A stretch of 64,000 bases of DNA from Talpa occidentalis. Taxonomy: Eukaryota; Chordata; Mammalia; Eulipotyphla; Talpidae. Below, piece after piece: positions 23,977 through 34,629 of the stretch. Every line of letters starts with the position of its first letter. Position 1 is the stretch's first letter. The position numbers and the translations under genes were made by a program. The notes below the pieces were generated by a model. It did no database searches, was not told the DNA's origin, and saw only the letters and a program-made list of their open reading frames with translations. The DNA lies in contig NW_023604295.1 in assembly GCF_014898055.3 (NCBI RefSeq), forward strand, positions 93,387,591 to 93,451,590, given 5' to 3'.

Positions 23977-24259
23977 GTTTGTTTTTTTTTTTTTTTAAGA
24001 TTTGTTTTGTTTATACAAGAACTGGGGTATAGGCCATATGCACAGGAGGGTGAAAGGATCCACCAGAGACAGAGTGGGGAACAGAACAGGCAGACTGATA
24101 AAATATACTGCTTGAGGGGAGCAGCTGGAGAGACAGGAGAGGTCTGCTGCACCATGTGGGACCCTCGTAGGCAGGCAGGCCGGGATAGAACCGGCGCTGC
24201 AGAGGCTATGGACAGCTCCACAGCACTGAGCTCAACTGCCTGCGCCACTAGGGAGGCCC
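23977..24259 (-). mobile_element. tRNA-derived SINE, type C, antisense, inside L1
   Basis: On the minus strand it starts gggcctccctagtggcgca, with B-type box gccggttctatccc and a tail complement atttgttttgtttatac. A perfect 13-bp duplication tcaatgaaaattg lies at 23,964-23,976 and 24,260-24,272. It disrupts the host L1 ORF2. Confidence 0.96.
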
Positions 24260-24729
24260 TCAATGAAAATTGTAAGACATTGTTATAAGAAATGGAAGAA
24301 GACACAATTAAATGAAAAAAATATGCCATGCTCATGGATTGAAAGAATTAACATTGTTAAAATGACCATCATATCAAAAAAAAAATACAATCCCTATCAA
24401 AGTTCCAGTGGAATTTTCAAAGAAGAACAAATATTATTGACATTTATATGGAATCACAGAAGACCCCATTAGTAAAGTCAATTGTGACCAAAAAAACAGA
24501 AGAGAAATGGAGGTATTATGCTCCCAGACTTCAGATTATACTACAAAGATAGAGTACAAAGCAGTATGGTAGTGGGATAAAAAGAAATGCAAGATCAGTT
24601 CAGAATCCAGAATTAAATCACACTATTACATAGACAGTTAATCCACAACAAAGGAGTCAAGAGTATACAATGGAAAAATTAAAATCTTCTCAACAAATGC
24701 TATTGGAAAAACTGAATGGTCACAAAAAA

Positions 24730-25076
24730 AGAAAGGAAGGAAGGAAGGAAGGAAGGAAGGAAGGAAGGAAGGAAGGAAGGAAGGAAGGAAGGAAGGAAGG
24801 AAGGAAGGAAGGAAGGAAGGAAGGAAGGAAGGAAGGAAGGAAAAAAGAAAGAAGGAAGGAAGGAAAGAAGGAAGGAAGGAAGGAAGGAAGGAAAGGAAGG
24901 AAGAAGGAAGGAAGGAAGGAAGGAAGGAAGGAAGGAAGGAAGGAAGGAAGGAGGAAGGAAGGAAGGAAGGAAGGAAGGAAGGAAGGAAGGAAGGAAGGAA
25001 GGGAAGGAAGGAAGGAAGGAAGGAAGGAAGGAAGGAAGGAAGGAAGGGAAAGAGAAAGAGAGAGAAAGGGAGGGAG
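24730..25076 (+). repeat. (AAGG)n microsatellite, ~345 bp
   Basis: There are about 80 tetranucleotide units, interrupted by a few AAAG and GGAGG variants, grading into aaagagaaagagagagaaag at the right end. It lies in L1 ORF2 between 'actgaatggtcacaaaaaaag' and 'aaccactctctcacatcatac'. Both strands are open (Lys-Glu-Gly-Arg or Pro-Ser-Phe-Leu repeats), which is a simple-repeat artefact. Confidence 0.98.
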
Positions 25077-25928
25077 GAACCACTCTCTCACATCATACAC
25101 AAAAATTAACTCAACATGGACTATAAATTTAAATGTAAGACCAGAAATTTTGAAATACATAAAAAAAGGAATAAGTAAAATACTCTACATCATTGACTTT
25201 GAGATTTCATTGGGGACTAGTCTCCAACAAAAGCAAAACTAAAAAAAAAAACAAAAAAAAACTGGACTATCAAAAAGTTTTTCCACAGTGAAAGAAACTA
25301 TCATTAAAATGAAAAAAAAAAAAAACTACCAAATGGGAGAAGGTATTTGTACATTACAAAAATGATAGTGTGTTGATATTTATGATCTACAAAAAAAACC
25401 CATAGTATTCAAAAAATAAAGAAAATGAAAACAAATAACCCATTCAAAGTAATGAGCACAAGAGCTAAATGAATGCTTTTTCAAAGAAGACATATAGATG
25501 ACAAACAGATACAAGAAAAATATTCTCATCATTTATCATCAGGGAAATGCAAATCAAAACTGCATGAGATACCAATTCACATTTGTGAGAACAGTTCACA
25601 TCAAGAAGTCCAAAGACGATAGTGTTGCTCAAGGTATGGAGGAAAAGGAATCCTCTTATAATATTGGTGGGGATGTAGAATGGTCCAGTCAAATGGAAAA
25701 TTGTTGGAGTTTCTTCATATTATTAAACATATATCTGCCAGATCATCCAGCAATTCCACGCCACAGTATCTAGCCCAAGAATTAAAAACAAACCAACAAA
25801 CAAAAACACTAATTGGAAGGGAAGGGATATATGCACTCTTAACTTCAGCACTATTTATATTAGCCAAGCTATGGACACAACCTAAGTGTCCAAAAATAGA
25901 TACGTTGAGTGGATTAAGAAGATGTGAT

Positions 25929-26203
25929 GGGCCTCCCTGGTGGCTCAGGTGGTTAAGTACCACACTCTGAAGCTGTCCGCAGACTCTGCAGCTTGGGGTC
26001 GATCCTGGCCAGCCGGGGAGGGTCCCACAAGACCTCTCCCGTCTTGCCCGCTGCTCCCCTCAGCAGTGTATTTCGTCAGTCTACCTGTTCTGCTCCCTGC
26101 TCTGTCTCTGGTGAATCCTCTCACCCTCCCGCACATCTGGCCTGTATCCCAGATCTTGTATAAAAAAATAAATGAATCTTAAAAAAAAAAACAAAAACAA
26201 AAC
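25929..26203 (+). mobile_element. tRNA-derived SINE, type C, inside L1
   Basis: Head gggcctccctggtggctca, body gacctctcccgtcttgccc and cagtgtatttcgtcagtc, tail tgtataaaaaaataaatgaa and an A/C-rich run. A perfect 12-bp duplication agaagatgtgat lies at 25,917-25,928 and 26,204-26,215, within the 'tggattaagaagatgtg' segment of L1 ORF2. Confidence 0.96.
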
Positions 26204-26515
26204 AGAAGATGTGATATATATACATAAAGGCATACTATTAGGTTCTAAAAAAAAAAAAGATGAACTCTTGCTATTGACTTCAACACAGAGCTGGGGGGAA
26301 TGATGCTAAATGAAATAAGCTAAAAGGAGAAAGACAAATACTGGATGACTTCACTTGTATTTAGAATATAAAGAAACAAAGCAAAGGAACAGACAAAACT
26401 AAACCAAAACAAATCCTGGAAATGTGACTGCAGAACTGAGGGGAGAATGAGACTGGAGATAAAAAGATAATTTTTTATCGAACTCATGCTGCAGAATTCT
26501 GTTCTGTTCACTTTT

Positions 26516-26965
26516 TATGAGCATGTTTTATTTTCTATTTAAAAACACACAAAATAAATGTGTAAAAGATTATTATAAAACAACAATAAAATGTCTCTAT
26601 TTCAATTTAGAAACAAGAAAAACAAGAATTTGGAATTGTGGACAATATTCATAAGACTAACTCTGATTCACAAAAATAGAGAATGTTAGAGCTGGTAGCA
26701 TGAAAATTACTCCTTATCTAACCATCTTATTTTACAGATAAGCCTAAGAAGTTTATGAAAGTTGGATAGGAACAGAAAAGTAAGCTAATTAAATTGAAAT
26801 CAACATAAAGTCATTAAAACTATAAAGCACCTACAAATGCTAGTTTTAACATTGGTGCTAGAACTAGCATTTCTCATTGGCACACCTTCAGAGCTTCTGT
26901 TTGTTACTTTCTCACAATAAGTGCTTGGAGTTGCCTGCTACTGTGATTCACTTAGATATTAATAT
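26516..26965. other. Mostly unclassified; possible MIR-like patch
   Basis: Near 26,690-26,760, 'gagctggtagcatgaaaat...tttacagataagcctaagaag' resembles the 'ttttacagatgaggaaactgag' part of an antisense MIR-type SINE. The rest is unrecognised. Confidence 0.35.
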
Positions 26966-26969
26966 AAGG

Positions 26970-27175
26970 GGATGTTAAAACCCTGGGCAAATTCATTTAA
27001 TCTTTTAGAGTTTCATTGTTCACATCTATAAGGTGGAGATAGTAATTAATTTTACCTGCATCATACTGTTGCTCTGAAGATTAAATGAGAATAACCATGT
27101 AAAGCACACAACCAGCATATAATTATCACACAATAAATACCATTGATGTTTATTATTACTATTATATTATTAGTT
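26970..27175 (+). repeat. MIR SINE, well preserved
   Basis: Landmarks are 'ctgggcaaattcatttaatc', 'agagtttcattgttcacatc', 'aagattaaatgag', 'catgtaaagcacacaacca' and 'cacacaataaataccattga', in full MIR order. This is the clearest MIR in the window. Confidence 0.8.
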
Positions 27176-27284
27176 GTAGCTGGCTTCCTACAGCAAAATA
27201 ATTTTTCCTCTCAAAGTAATTATATTCTTCAAAGTATCCTAGTGACCTATACATGAGGTATTTGAGAACATGATGGATTTTGAA

Positions 27285-27430
27285 TTGAGATATATCTGAG
27301 CACAAATGCCAGCTATCCTAAATACTGGATCTTGAGCAAATAATTTACATTTCTAACATTTATTTCTCCCAGTGAAAAAATATAGTGATACCTCCTATAG
27401 TATTGTGAGGTTTAAGGAAAAAGGCATGGG
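27285..27430 (+). repeat. MIR SINE, second copy
   Basis: 'cacaaatgccagctatcct', 'cttgagcaaataatttacatt', 'atttctcccagtgaaaaaat' and 'tattgtgaggtttaagga' follow the MIR core and 3' part. Confidence 0.6.
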
Positions 27431-27434
27431 AAGA

Positions 27435-28215
27435 CATTAGTCTACTCCTGTTATTTATTAATTATACAGTCAATGAAAAAAGTCATATTATCCATTTTGC
27501 CATTTACTATATGTTCTGAAGGTTTTGTGGTCAATGAAAACTATATGATATGGAAAACGAACCTAGAGGGTCAGAAAGATAATTACAACTGGGTAATAGA
27601 TTTGCTTAATTTTATTTCTGTAATCTTGCTTTTCTATTCAACTATTTGATTAATATCACCTGTATTCAGGGTATAGCAGCAAGCAAAAGAAACTAAAGCT
27701 ATAGATCAAGAACTCAATACTCCTCCCCTGAGAATGAAGTGGGTTAGTTTCATTTCAAGGGATCAGCCTGTTCATCAATTCCAATCAAGGTGCTATAGTC
27801 AAAAGGAGGAAAAGGGAAAAGTCCAGATCTCTCTTATCCACAATCTTGTGTAAGATAAAAGAGTGTTGTTTGCATTTTGATGTTGGGCACATTCCTAAGT
27901 CAATGGGACAGTTCTTCTGAAAGGACTCATCAAAAGGATGAGAAACACACAAGCCCAGCCATGGCACCCACAGGGGGTAGGTGAGTACATGTTGAGGAGA
28001 TCAAGAAAAAATCTAAAAGGCTGAGGCAATAATGACTAAGGATGAGTGCATTTTGATGATTTCCTGGTATTCAAAAACAAGGATGACACCATACATTTAA
28101 TCAGATAGCAGTATCTGATTACTACTCAGATGAGTCGATAGAAAAAGATAAAATGCATGGAGTAGAAAAGCAAGGGATTAAGAGATGAATTTCAGTCCAA
28201 AACTTCATTTCACTT
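27435..28215. other. Unclassified spacer
   Basis: No repeat family or coding signal is recognised. Confidence 0.45.
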
Positions 28216-28216
28216 G

Positions 28217-28403
28217 GAGCGGTAGTTTCTGGAGTGTGATCTTTCTCTAGACCTGCAATTGGAGCTACCTGGGAATTTGATAGAAGTGCAATTTCTCAGC
28301 CTCACTCCAGACTAATGGATTAGAGTTCTAGCAAGAGGAAGGTGGAGGTGGCAACAGTCTGTGTTTAAGCAAGTTTCTAGGTGATTCTGTCATATGTAAA
28401 TTG
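28217..28403 (+). mobile_element. MER20 (hAT-Charlie) left part
   Basis: The order 'cggtagtttctggagtgtga', 'ggagctacctgggaatttg', 'gcaatttctcagcctcactc', 'cagtctgtgttt' and 'gcaagtttctaggtgattct' is that of the MER20 non-autonomous DNA transposon. Its right end continues after the SINE insertion (28,686 to ~28,697, gagaatca). Terminal repeats are too eroded to define. Confidence 0.75.
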
Positions 28404-28669
28404 CTTTTTCAAAAGATTTATTTATTTATGCATGCAAGGGGTAAAAGCCAAAGGTGCAAGGGCTGAGAGGATTCACCAGAGACAGAGCAGGAAGCAGAAC
28501 CTGCAGACTGACTGAAGTACACTGCTGAGGGGAGCAGCGGGTGAGACAGGAGAGGTCTGCTGTGCCATGTGAGTAGCTTCCTGGCCCTCTGGGGATCGAA
28601 CTCATGCTGCAGAGGCTGCAGATAGCTTCACAGTGCTGTGCTTAATCCCTTGTGGCGCCAGAGAGGCCC
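28404..28669 (-). mobile_element. tRNA-derived SINE, type B, antisense, inside MER20
   Basis: Minus-strand head gggcctctctggcgccaca; plus-strand body landmarks agaggtctgctgtgccatg and gtacactgctgaggggagc; tail complement atttatttatttatgcatg. The 16-bp duplication tgtcatatgtaaattg (28,388-28,403) reappears as tgttatatgtaaattg (28,670-28,685) with one mismatch. Confidence 0.96.
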
Positions 28670-28699
28670 TGTTATATGTAAATTGTGAGAATCATCAAA

Positions 28700-29574
28700 T
28701 TAAAGGAAAGTTTTCTCAGCATCCTACTCACATTTTATTCCAATTTACACTGTCTTTCTGAATCAAAAAGGAATGGGAGATATGAACAAAGGTCAGGAGA
28801 CTAGGACAGACCTATGTAAATAGTTTTTAAATCTGGTATTTGTAAATTGTTTATAATAAAGATATCAATTTATAGCAAAGGAAAGGCTATTCATTTTTTT
28901 ATCACAGTTAAACATTTTCATGGCATGCATGACTTTCACAAAATGATGGATATATTGGTCCAATGAAATAAATAAGATTAGAACAATACAGAGCAGTATC
29001 TGTTAAGTGAAGAGTAAATGTCATTGATGAATTAATTACACAATAAACTGGGAATGAGATGTCCTAGATAGGACCTTCCTATCACCATAGCTCCTGTTAG
29101 TTATTTCACCCATGTCACAAAAGGACATTGTTGTTAAAGCCCAGTTGATCCTATTCAAACAGAACATTTAATATGTAGAAGTAAAATTTTTTAAAGGCAA
29201 GTAAGACTGAGAAGTCATCTTGGAAAAAAAGACATTCGGCTGGAAGGACATTTTACTGAATGTTCTCCATGCCTTGCCTCACTCATTTCCAACCCAACAA
29301 TTCTTGCATTGTCCTTTTTAATGGTGCAAAGCTTATCTCTATCCACATTAACCAATACCATGCTCTTTCAGATTTTCCAATGCTAAGATCTACTTTATAT
29401 TCATCATTGAAAATGGACATTTTTAACTTATTTCATGCATTAGTGGGCCTCCCATTTCATAAAGTTTTAGTAACCCTTGCTAATGAGAAATGCCAGCATG
29501 GGCAATTACAATTTCAAATCAGGCTACGTTTATTGCATACTCAGCCTCATGAGATCATCGGGTTTAAGGAGATC
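28700..29574. other. Unclassified spacer
   Basis: No repeat recognised. A 105-codon plus-strand frame (29,260-29,577) has no recognisable domain, and I see no coding evidence beyond its length. Confidence 0.4.
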
Positions 29575-29589
29575 TGAAACTACAGAGTG

Positions 29590-29866
29590 GTCCTCCCTGG
29601 TGGCACAGGGGTTAAAGTCAGCATGATCAAATTATCAGCAGCCATTGCAGCATGAGTTCAGTTCACCCAGCCTGAGTTTGATTAACCCACTGGCGCAGCA
29701 GACCTCTCTGGTCTTGCCCACAGCTCCTCTCAGCAATGTATCTCAGTAGATTTGCTTATTCTTCTCCCCATTCCGTCTCTGGTGAATCCTCTCAACCCCG
29801 TACCTCTGGCCTGTACCCCAGTTCTTGTATGCATAAATAAAAATAAAGCTTTAAAAAATAAATAAT
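29590..29866 (+). mobile_element. tRNA-derived SINE, type B, outer element of a nest
   Basis: Degenerate head tcctccctggtggcacaggg, type B tail tgtatgcataaataaaaata. Its 15-bp duplication is tgaaactacagagtg (29,575-29,589); the matching copy tgaaactgcagagtg is 950 bp away at 30,538-30,552. The elements between therefore entered its A-rich tail later. Confidence 0.9.
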
Positions 29867-30537
29867 AATTGCTTGTTGATTTTGATTTTTAATTTATTAT
29901 AGTTAGTCTCTTCCTGGTGCCTTATTTAGGTTTTTTTTTTTTTTTGAAGATTTATTTATTTATATAAGAACCAGGGTATAGGCCACATGCGCGGGAGGGT
30001 GAGAGGATTCACCAGAGACAGAGCGGAGAACAGAACAGGCAGACTGATGAAATACACTGCTGAGGGGAGCAGCGGGAGAGACAGGAGAGGTATGCTTCGC
30101 CATGTGGGAATCTCACCAGCAGGCAAGGATCGAACCGGCGCTGCAGAGGCTGCACAGTGCTGCACTCAACCGCCTGCACCACCAGGGGAGGCCCAACTTT
30201 AGGTTTTGTAAATTCCTGCTATGTGTGAGACCATCCGGGATTTTTCTTTTTCTTTCTGGCTTATTTCGCTGAGCATGATCCCTTCCAGCTCCATCCATGT
30301 TGCTGCAAATTGCATCAGTTTATCTTTTTTGATTGCTGAGCAACTATAAACCAGAGGGAGGCTGGGGGCGCATTGTGGGGGAGGAGGGATTAGGGTCAAA
30401 ACAAGGGGAGTGGGAATTGTATGGTGGGCACTATAACCAAGATGAAAATGCATACATTGTGCAAAAATGAAAAAATGATGTAAACAACATATAAAATAAA
30501 ATAATTAAATAAAAAATTTAAAAAAATAATAAATAAA
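29867..30537. mobile_element. L1 3' end with 5' inversion, split by a SINE
   Basis: 29,867-29,934 and 30,198-~30,337 are antisense L1 (3' UTR start and ORF2 end; landmark cttatttcgctgagcatg). From ~30,340 the strand switches to sense 3' UTR (ccagaggg..., ggtcaaaacaaggggag, gtgcaaaaatgaaaaaatga) and an A-rich end. Both arms meet near the same L1 position ('agcaact'). This is the signature of twin-primed insertion. It sits in the A-rich tail of the SINE at 29,590, with AAATAAATAA-type sequence on both sides. Confidence 0.88.
29935..30197 (-). mobile_element. tRNA-derived SINE, type C, antisense, inside the inverted L1 arm
   Basis: Minus-strand head gggcctcccctggtggtgca with B box gccggttcgatcc. 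Plus-strand landmarks are agatttatttatttatataa and ggagaggtatgcttcgcc. A 10-bp duplication tttaggtttt lies at 29,925-29,934 and 30,198-30,207 and interrupts antisense L1 sequence that continues on both sides. This is the innermost, youngest element of the nest. Confidence 0.93.
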
Positions 30538-30804
30538 TGAAACTGCAGAGTGAGGCAGTCTGATATTGTAAGATACATTATATCCCATTACTTTTGTGGT
30601 ATGTTAAAACATTATTCTATGACATTGTTGTGCAGTTTCAAAGCATTAAAGTGTAGGCAATGTAATAAAATTATTAAGATGAGAAAAGTTATTGAGATTA
30701 TGCAGGTGGCACAATGATAATTTAGAGCAAAAAAACCTAAGAATCAAAGGAAAATGTGTTGGGAAGTAAGGACTCAATTGTATGACAAAGGATAGAACTA
30801 GGCT

Positions 30805-31680
30805 TTCAGATCTACCCAAAGGACACAAAAACATTGATTCAGAGGAACACCTGTGTGCCTCCCCGGTAGCTCAGCGGTTGAGTGCTGGGTTGCGAAGCTG
30901 CCCGCAGCCTTTGCAGCACCAGTTCCATGCCCGGCCACTGGTGAGGGTCCCACATGGCGTGCACACCTCTCCTGCCACCCGCTGCTCCCCTCAGCAGTGT
31001 ACTTCATCAGTCTGCCTGCTCTGCTCTCAGCTCTGAATCTGGTGAATTCTCTCGCCCTCCCATGCTTCTGACTGTACCCAGTGCTTGTATAAATAAATAA
31101 ATAAATCTAAAAAAAAGGGGAAAAAAACAAAAACAAAGAAACACCTGTACCCCTATGTTTATTGCAGCACTATTTACAATAGGTAAAACCTGGAAACAAC
31201 CCAAATGCCCAAAAAAATAGATGACTGTATCAAGAAGATGTGGAATATGTACACAATGGAATATTATTCAGCAATCAAAAAAGATAAACTCATAAACTCA
31301 TGCCATTTGCAGCAATGTGGATGGAACTGGAAGGAATTATGTTCAGTGAAATAAGATAGAGGAAAAAGAAAAACATTGGATGGTTTCACTTACAGGAATA
31401 TAGGGAAATCAAATAAGACATTGGTATGAAAAAATAATAACAGTACAAAACACAGCAAAGCAAAACCAGACAATTATAAATCAGAGACATCCTGCAGGGG
31501 AGGTGGTGGGAGAGGGATCTGAGGGAGGCAGGGAGGGAGGAGCACAGGGGACTGAGGTGATGGTGCACGGGTGCATTGGGGAAGGAAACTCTATGGGGAC
31601 TACACCTGAGGGGGTGGGGGGAAGCAAATATTGTTAAAAAATGAACAACGAGGTAAAAAATAAAAAATTAATATAAAAAC
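30805..31680 (+). mobile_element. L1 3' end, interrupted by a SINE
   Basis: ORF2 end ('ctacccaaaggacacaaaaac', then after the SINE 'acccctatgtttattgcagc', 'cccaaatgcccaaaaaaata', 'gaatattattcagcaatc') is followed by a G-rich 3' UTR (gtggtgggagagggatctga, ggtgatggtgcacgggtg) and a tail with gttaaaaaatgaacaacg. It is 5'-truncated and frames are broken. Confidence 0.9.
30855..31137 (+). mobile_element. tRNA-derived SINE, type A, inside L1
   Basis: Near-consensus: cctccccggtagctcagcgg, cgaagctgcccgcagcc, cagtgtacttcatcagtc, and tail tgtataaataaataaataaa followed by a G-interrupted A run. The 11-bp duplication ggaacacctgt (30,844-30,854) / gaaacacctgt (31,138-31,148) has one mismatch. Confidence 0.95.
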
Positions 31681-32098
31681 ATAGTATATAGATGTTGATT
31701 TATAATCATACATACCTTAAACATGATGTTATAATTCAATGCCATTTCAATTAAAAAAATCACCAAAGGAATATTTTTTAAGTTATTATAACCATCTCTT
31801 TATATGTAGTGGCTGCAACTGGTTGTTCTATTATATAGCCAGGACTGCAACATGTCGGTGTAGAAGTAGGAAAGGGTCTAGGATTTTTCTCAGAGTGACA
31901 TAAGGAATCTTTGCAGGACCTGCTCTGCTTATAAGTGGCCTGATAGCTTCCTGGTCAAGATTAACATTACCTAGCGCAGGAGTTGCCACTTTCTCTAGGG
32001 TACACTGGAACAAACAGTAGACAGGAAGAAAGCTTGCAATTACAGATGCTAAGACATCAGAGTTAGGGTAAACTTTGTGTTGAGTGGAGAGCAATAAA
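31681..32098. other. Unclassified spacer
   Basis: No family recognised. An 87-codon minus-strand frame at 31,831-32,094 has no recognised domain. Confidence 0.4.
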
Positions 32099-32117
32099 AA
32101 GACTGGAAAGAGAGAGA

Positions 32118-32365
32118 AGACCTCCCTGGTGGCCTAGGGATTAAGTCTCAGTGTGATCACCACTACGAACTGAGTTCAATGCCAACCCACATGGCGCAGC
32201 AGACCTCTCCTGCCTCACCTGCTACTCCCCTCAGCAGTGTATTTCGTCAGCCTGCCTGTTCTGTTCCCTGCTCTGTCTCTGGTGAACTTTCTCACCCCCT
32301 CCCTACATCTCTGGCCTACACCCCAGCTCTTCTATGCATAAGTAAATAAATCTTTAAAAAAAAAT
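32118..32365 (+). mobile_element. tRNA-derived SINE, type B, with degenerate B-box region
   Basis: Head acctccctggtggcctaggg, body gcagacctctcctgcctcac, tail ctatgcataagtaaataaat. The B-box region is short and degenerate (gagttcaatgcc). The flanks aagactggaaagagaga (from 32,099) and aagactggagagaggaa (from 32,366) form an aged duplication. Confidence 0.92.
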
Positions 32366-32384
32366 AAGACTGGAGAGAGGAAAG

Positions 32385-33080
32385 TCTAGATTTAAAAAAA
32401 TCAAAGCAGAGTGAGACCATCTGGCTGCCAACAGTGCTAGGAAAGAACAAGAGTTCAGTTGCTTTGCTTGTAAACTCTCTTCACCCCCTACCTGACGGGT
32501 AACCACGGGAGCCACATCATCAAATGAAAGTGGTTTATTTGATAGAAAATAGAGTCAGTAAAGGCCAGAGCCATTGGGTTTGTGGAGCTCTCAGATCCCA
32601 TCCAAAGTTCACGTTTGTTGTGTGGGTGTTGACTCTGGGGCAGTGAGTACACATTTTGAAAGAAAATAGGTAGAGAGGCAGGTGAAAGGTTACACCACAT
32701 TAGCATTGAAATTTCTCTTAGACTCTCATTTTTCTCATAAGTGGTTTCTTTTGATGACAGGAAGACACTGTAAGATAAATATTTTCAGAGAAAAACCTTT
32801 GCTGACTCAGAAGATTCCCCACCACCTTGGTTTAAAGACTCACTCCAGCTGTTCAAAGCAAGAAGGACAAAATGCACAGGCCTTCGAGTGCCCAATCTGC
32901 CATCTTTTGTAAATGTACTTTGCTAACTGGATTAACCTTTTGGGCACCGTGTCCTGGTTTTAAAAATAAAAGCAATAATACAAAGCTCACAGTCCTGCAA
33001 ATCTCTCTTCAATCAAAGACCTACATATTCAACTATCTCTTAGACTTCGCCACCTGAAGAGAATTTAGGTAATTTAAACC
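32385..33080. other. Unclassified spacer
   Basis: Nothing recognised; short frames at 32,488-33,057 carry no signature. Confidence 0.45.
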
Positions 33081-33084
33081 ACAC

Positions 33085-33400
33085 ATTTTCCTAAGACCTC
33101 ATCTTTCCCCATGCCTCTCTAGATGGTTGGCATTACCACCATCCAGCAGTCTTGAAAACAAAAGGTAAAATTCTTTCTGGATTTATGGTCACTCAGTTTA
33201 GACTTGCCCCTTGAAAAAGTTGATTTTTCTCAAAACTGTCTCCCTCCTATTCTCATGTATCCTTTCTTCATTCTGATTGTCATCACCACTGATGGGTTAA
33301 CAACCACAGCCTCCTCCCAGTGGGCTGAACGATTGCCCCCAAGGCAATCTGGCATTCTCCAATCCTCTGCCCAGAAGGTTTTATCTTTTTATTCTTTTGA
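33085..33400 (+). repeat. Possible L2 LINE remnant
   Basis: 'cctaagacctcatctttcccc', 'ggcattaccaccatccagca' and later 'attgtcatcaccactgatgg...cagcctcctcccagtgggct' parallel the L2 3' coding region in order. Strongly decayed. Confidence 0.35.
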
Positions 33401-34125
33401 AGAGGAAAACAGAAAAGGGATGGAAAGATGAGAGCGGAGGCAGATATCAGAGAGGGAGAATAGAAATACAGTTGCTGTGCAAATTTGTTCTTTCAGTTTA
33501 AATCCATTTTTTTTTTACTTTACGAATATCTCAAAAAATAATGTTATCAGACACCAGTAAAAACAAAACAAAAACAAGCACAAAAGCTTTTCTTCATTTT
33601 TCCCAAGTATATAACACTGTATCTGTTAAGAATTATCAAGAGGAGAGAAACCATTCTTTTTATAATTGATATTTGGATTCAGCTATATGCATATATATGC
33701 ATAACATTTTCTCTATCTCAGAGTTGTATGCCAGAACCGAGAAAACTGAAAAACAACAAAAGTACATCCTGTTTTGCCGAGGTGGTAAAATGTAGTTATC
33801 ACCTCCTCATTCTGTACCTAGCTGGCAGACACAGTGTGCTCATAAACAAGTATGTGACAATTCTGCTATGCACTTATCTCAGTAAACGACGTTAGGAACT
33901 TCCTAAAACTAGCAGGCTCTGAATGGAAGGCTCAGCTCTACAGTCAAAACACTAGAAATTTTCTGAGAACCTTTGCCCTAGAATAAAGACAAAAGACAAA
34001 CTGATTTGACCTAATTCTCCAACAAGAAAGGAACTAATAATAGGTGGTTTCTCAGTTCAGCAAAAATGAGTAGATACTGTACTGGTGAGTATCTGGATTA
34101 CTGCAGGCCTGGCTCCTTAAATAGA
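33401..34125. other. Unclassified spacer with an 18-bp AT palindrome
   Basis: No family recognised. A perfect 18-bp palindrome built of ATGCAT repeats lies at 33,686-33,703. Confidence 0.5.
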
Positions 34126-34129
34126 ATCA

Positions 34130-34270
34130 TCAAACTCTGGAGCTGGAAAGACTTTAGAACTCAAGTTCCTTATCTTAGTTGAAGAGCATGCTAAAGCTCA
34201 GACAGCTGGAGAAACTGGCACTCAGCTGATCATGAAACAGATCTGCGGCTGGGACTCTGTCTCCTGATGT
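34130..34270 (-). repeat. MIR-type SINE remnant, antisense
   Basis: 'ggagctggaaagactttagaac', 'aagctcagacagctggagaaac' and 'gcggctgggactctgtctcc' resemble an antisense old mammalian SINE of the MIR group. Confidence 0.4.
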
Positions 34271-34629
34271 AGGGACACCAACCATTTGCTTATTACACAA
34301 GCAGCAAATAAGTGACATCAAGTCTAATCATGACAGGTGCTGTGTCAGCTTCTGAACGTGAGCTATTCTAGGGAGAGCCTAAGGCATTAATTAAAACATA
34401 CAGAGGACACACCCCCAAGTTTGCCCTGCTTGTAATGAAATACTGTGCCCAGTGTCAGAGGCACAAATGACTATGGTCACCAGTCCCAAATAGCAGGATG
34501 ATCATGAAACAGGATGATGCTTACAACGGACGTCATCAGCACATTAAAGAAATAATGATCCCTGTACTTCAGAGGTGCTTAGATGCTACTACTTCAGATA
34601 TCACTTGTTCTCTGGGCCACAGCTTATGG

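Larger units (their letters stand above)
23305..26515 (+). mobile_element. L1, 5'-truncated, interrupted by two SINEs and a microsatellite
   Basis: L1 ORF2 begins in the reverse transcriptase region ('ggttgcaaggaaggttcaag', 'accatatgatcatatcagaa') and runs to the 3' end ('atgctaaatgaaataagc', 'ggatgacttcacttgtattt', then a 3' UTR). SINEs at 23,977-24,259 and 25,929-26,203 and an AAGG tract at 24,730-25,076 split it. Stops and frameshifts are frequent, including in the stretch that should hold the FADD catalytic motif (~23,720). Confidence 0.88.

Noticed and set aside
24730..25076. Regular repeat array as a possible CRISPR-like structure
   Set aside because: It is a tetranucleotide microsatellite with no spacers, in a eukaryotic genome.
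24670..25242. Long open frames on both strands encoding Lys-Glu-Gly-Arg or Pro-Ser-Phe-Leu repeats
   Set aside because: They are translations of the AAGG microsatellite within an L1, not genes.
29260..29577. 105-codon plus-strand frame
   Set aside because: No domain, no splice or promoter evidence; length alone is compatible with chance.
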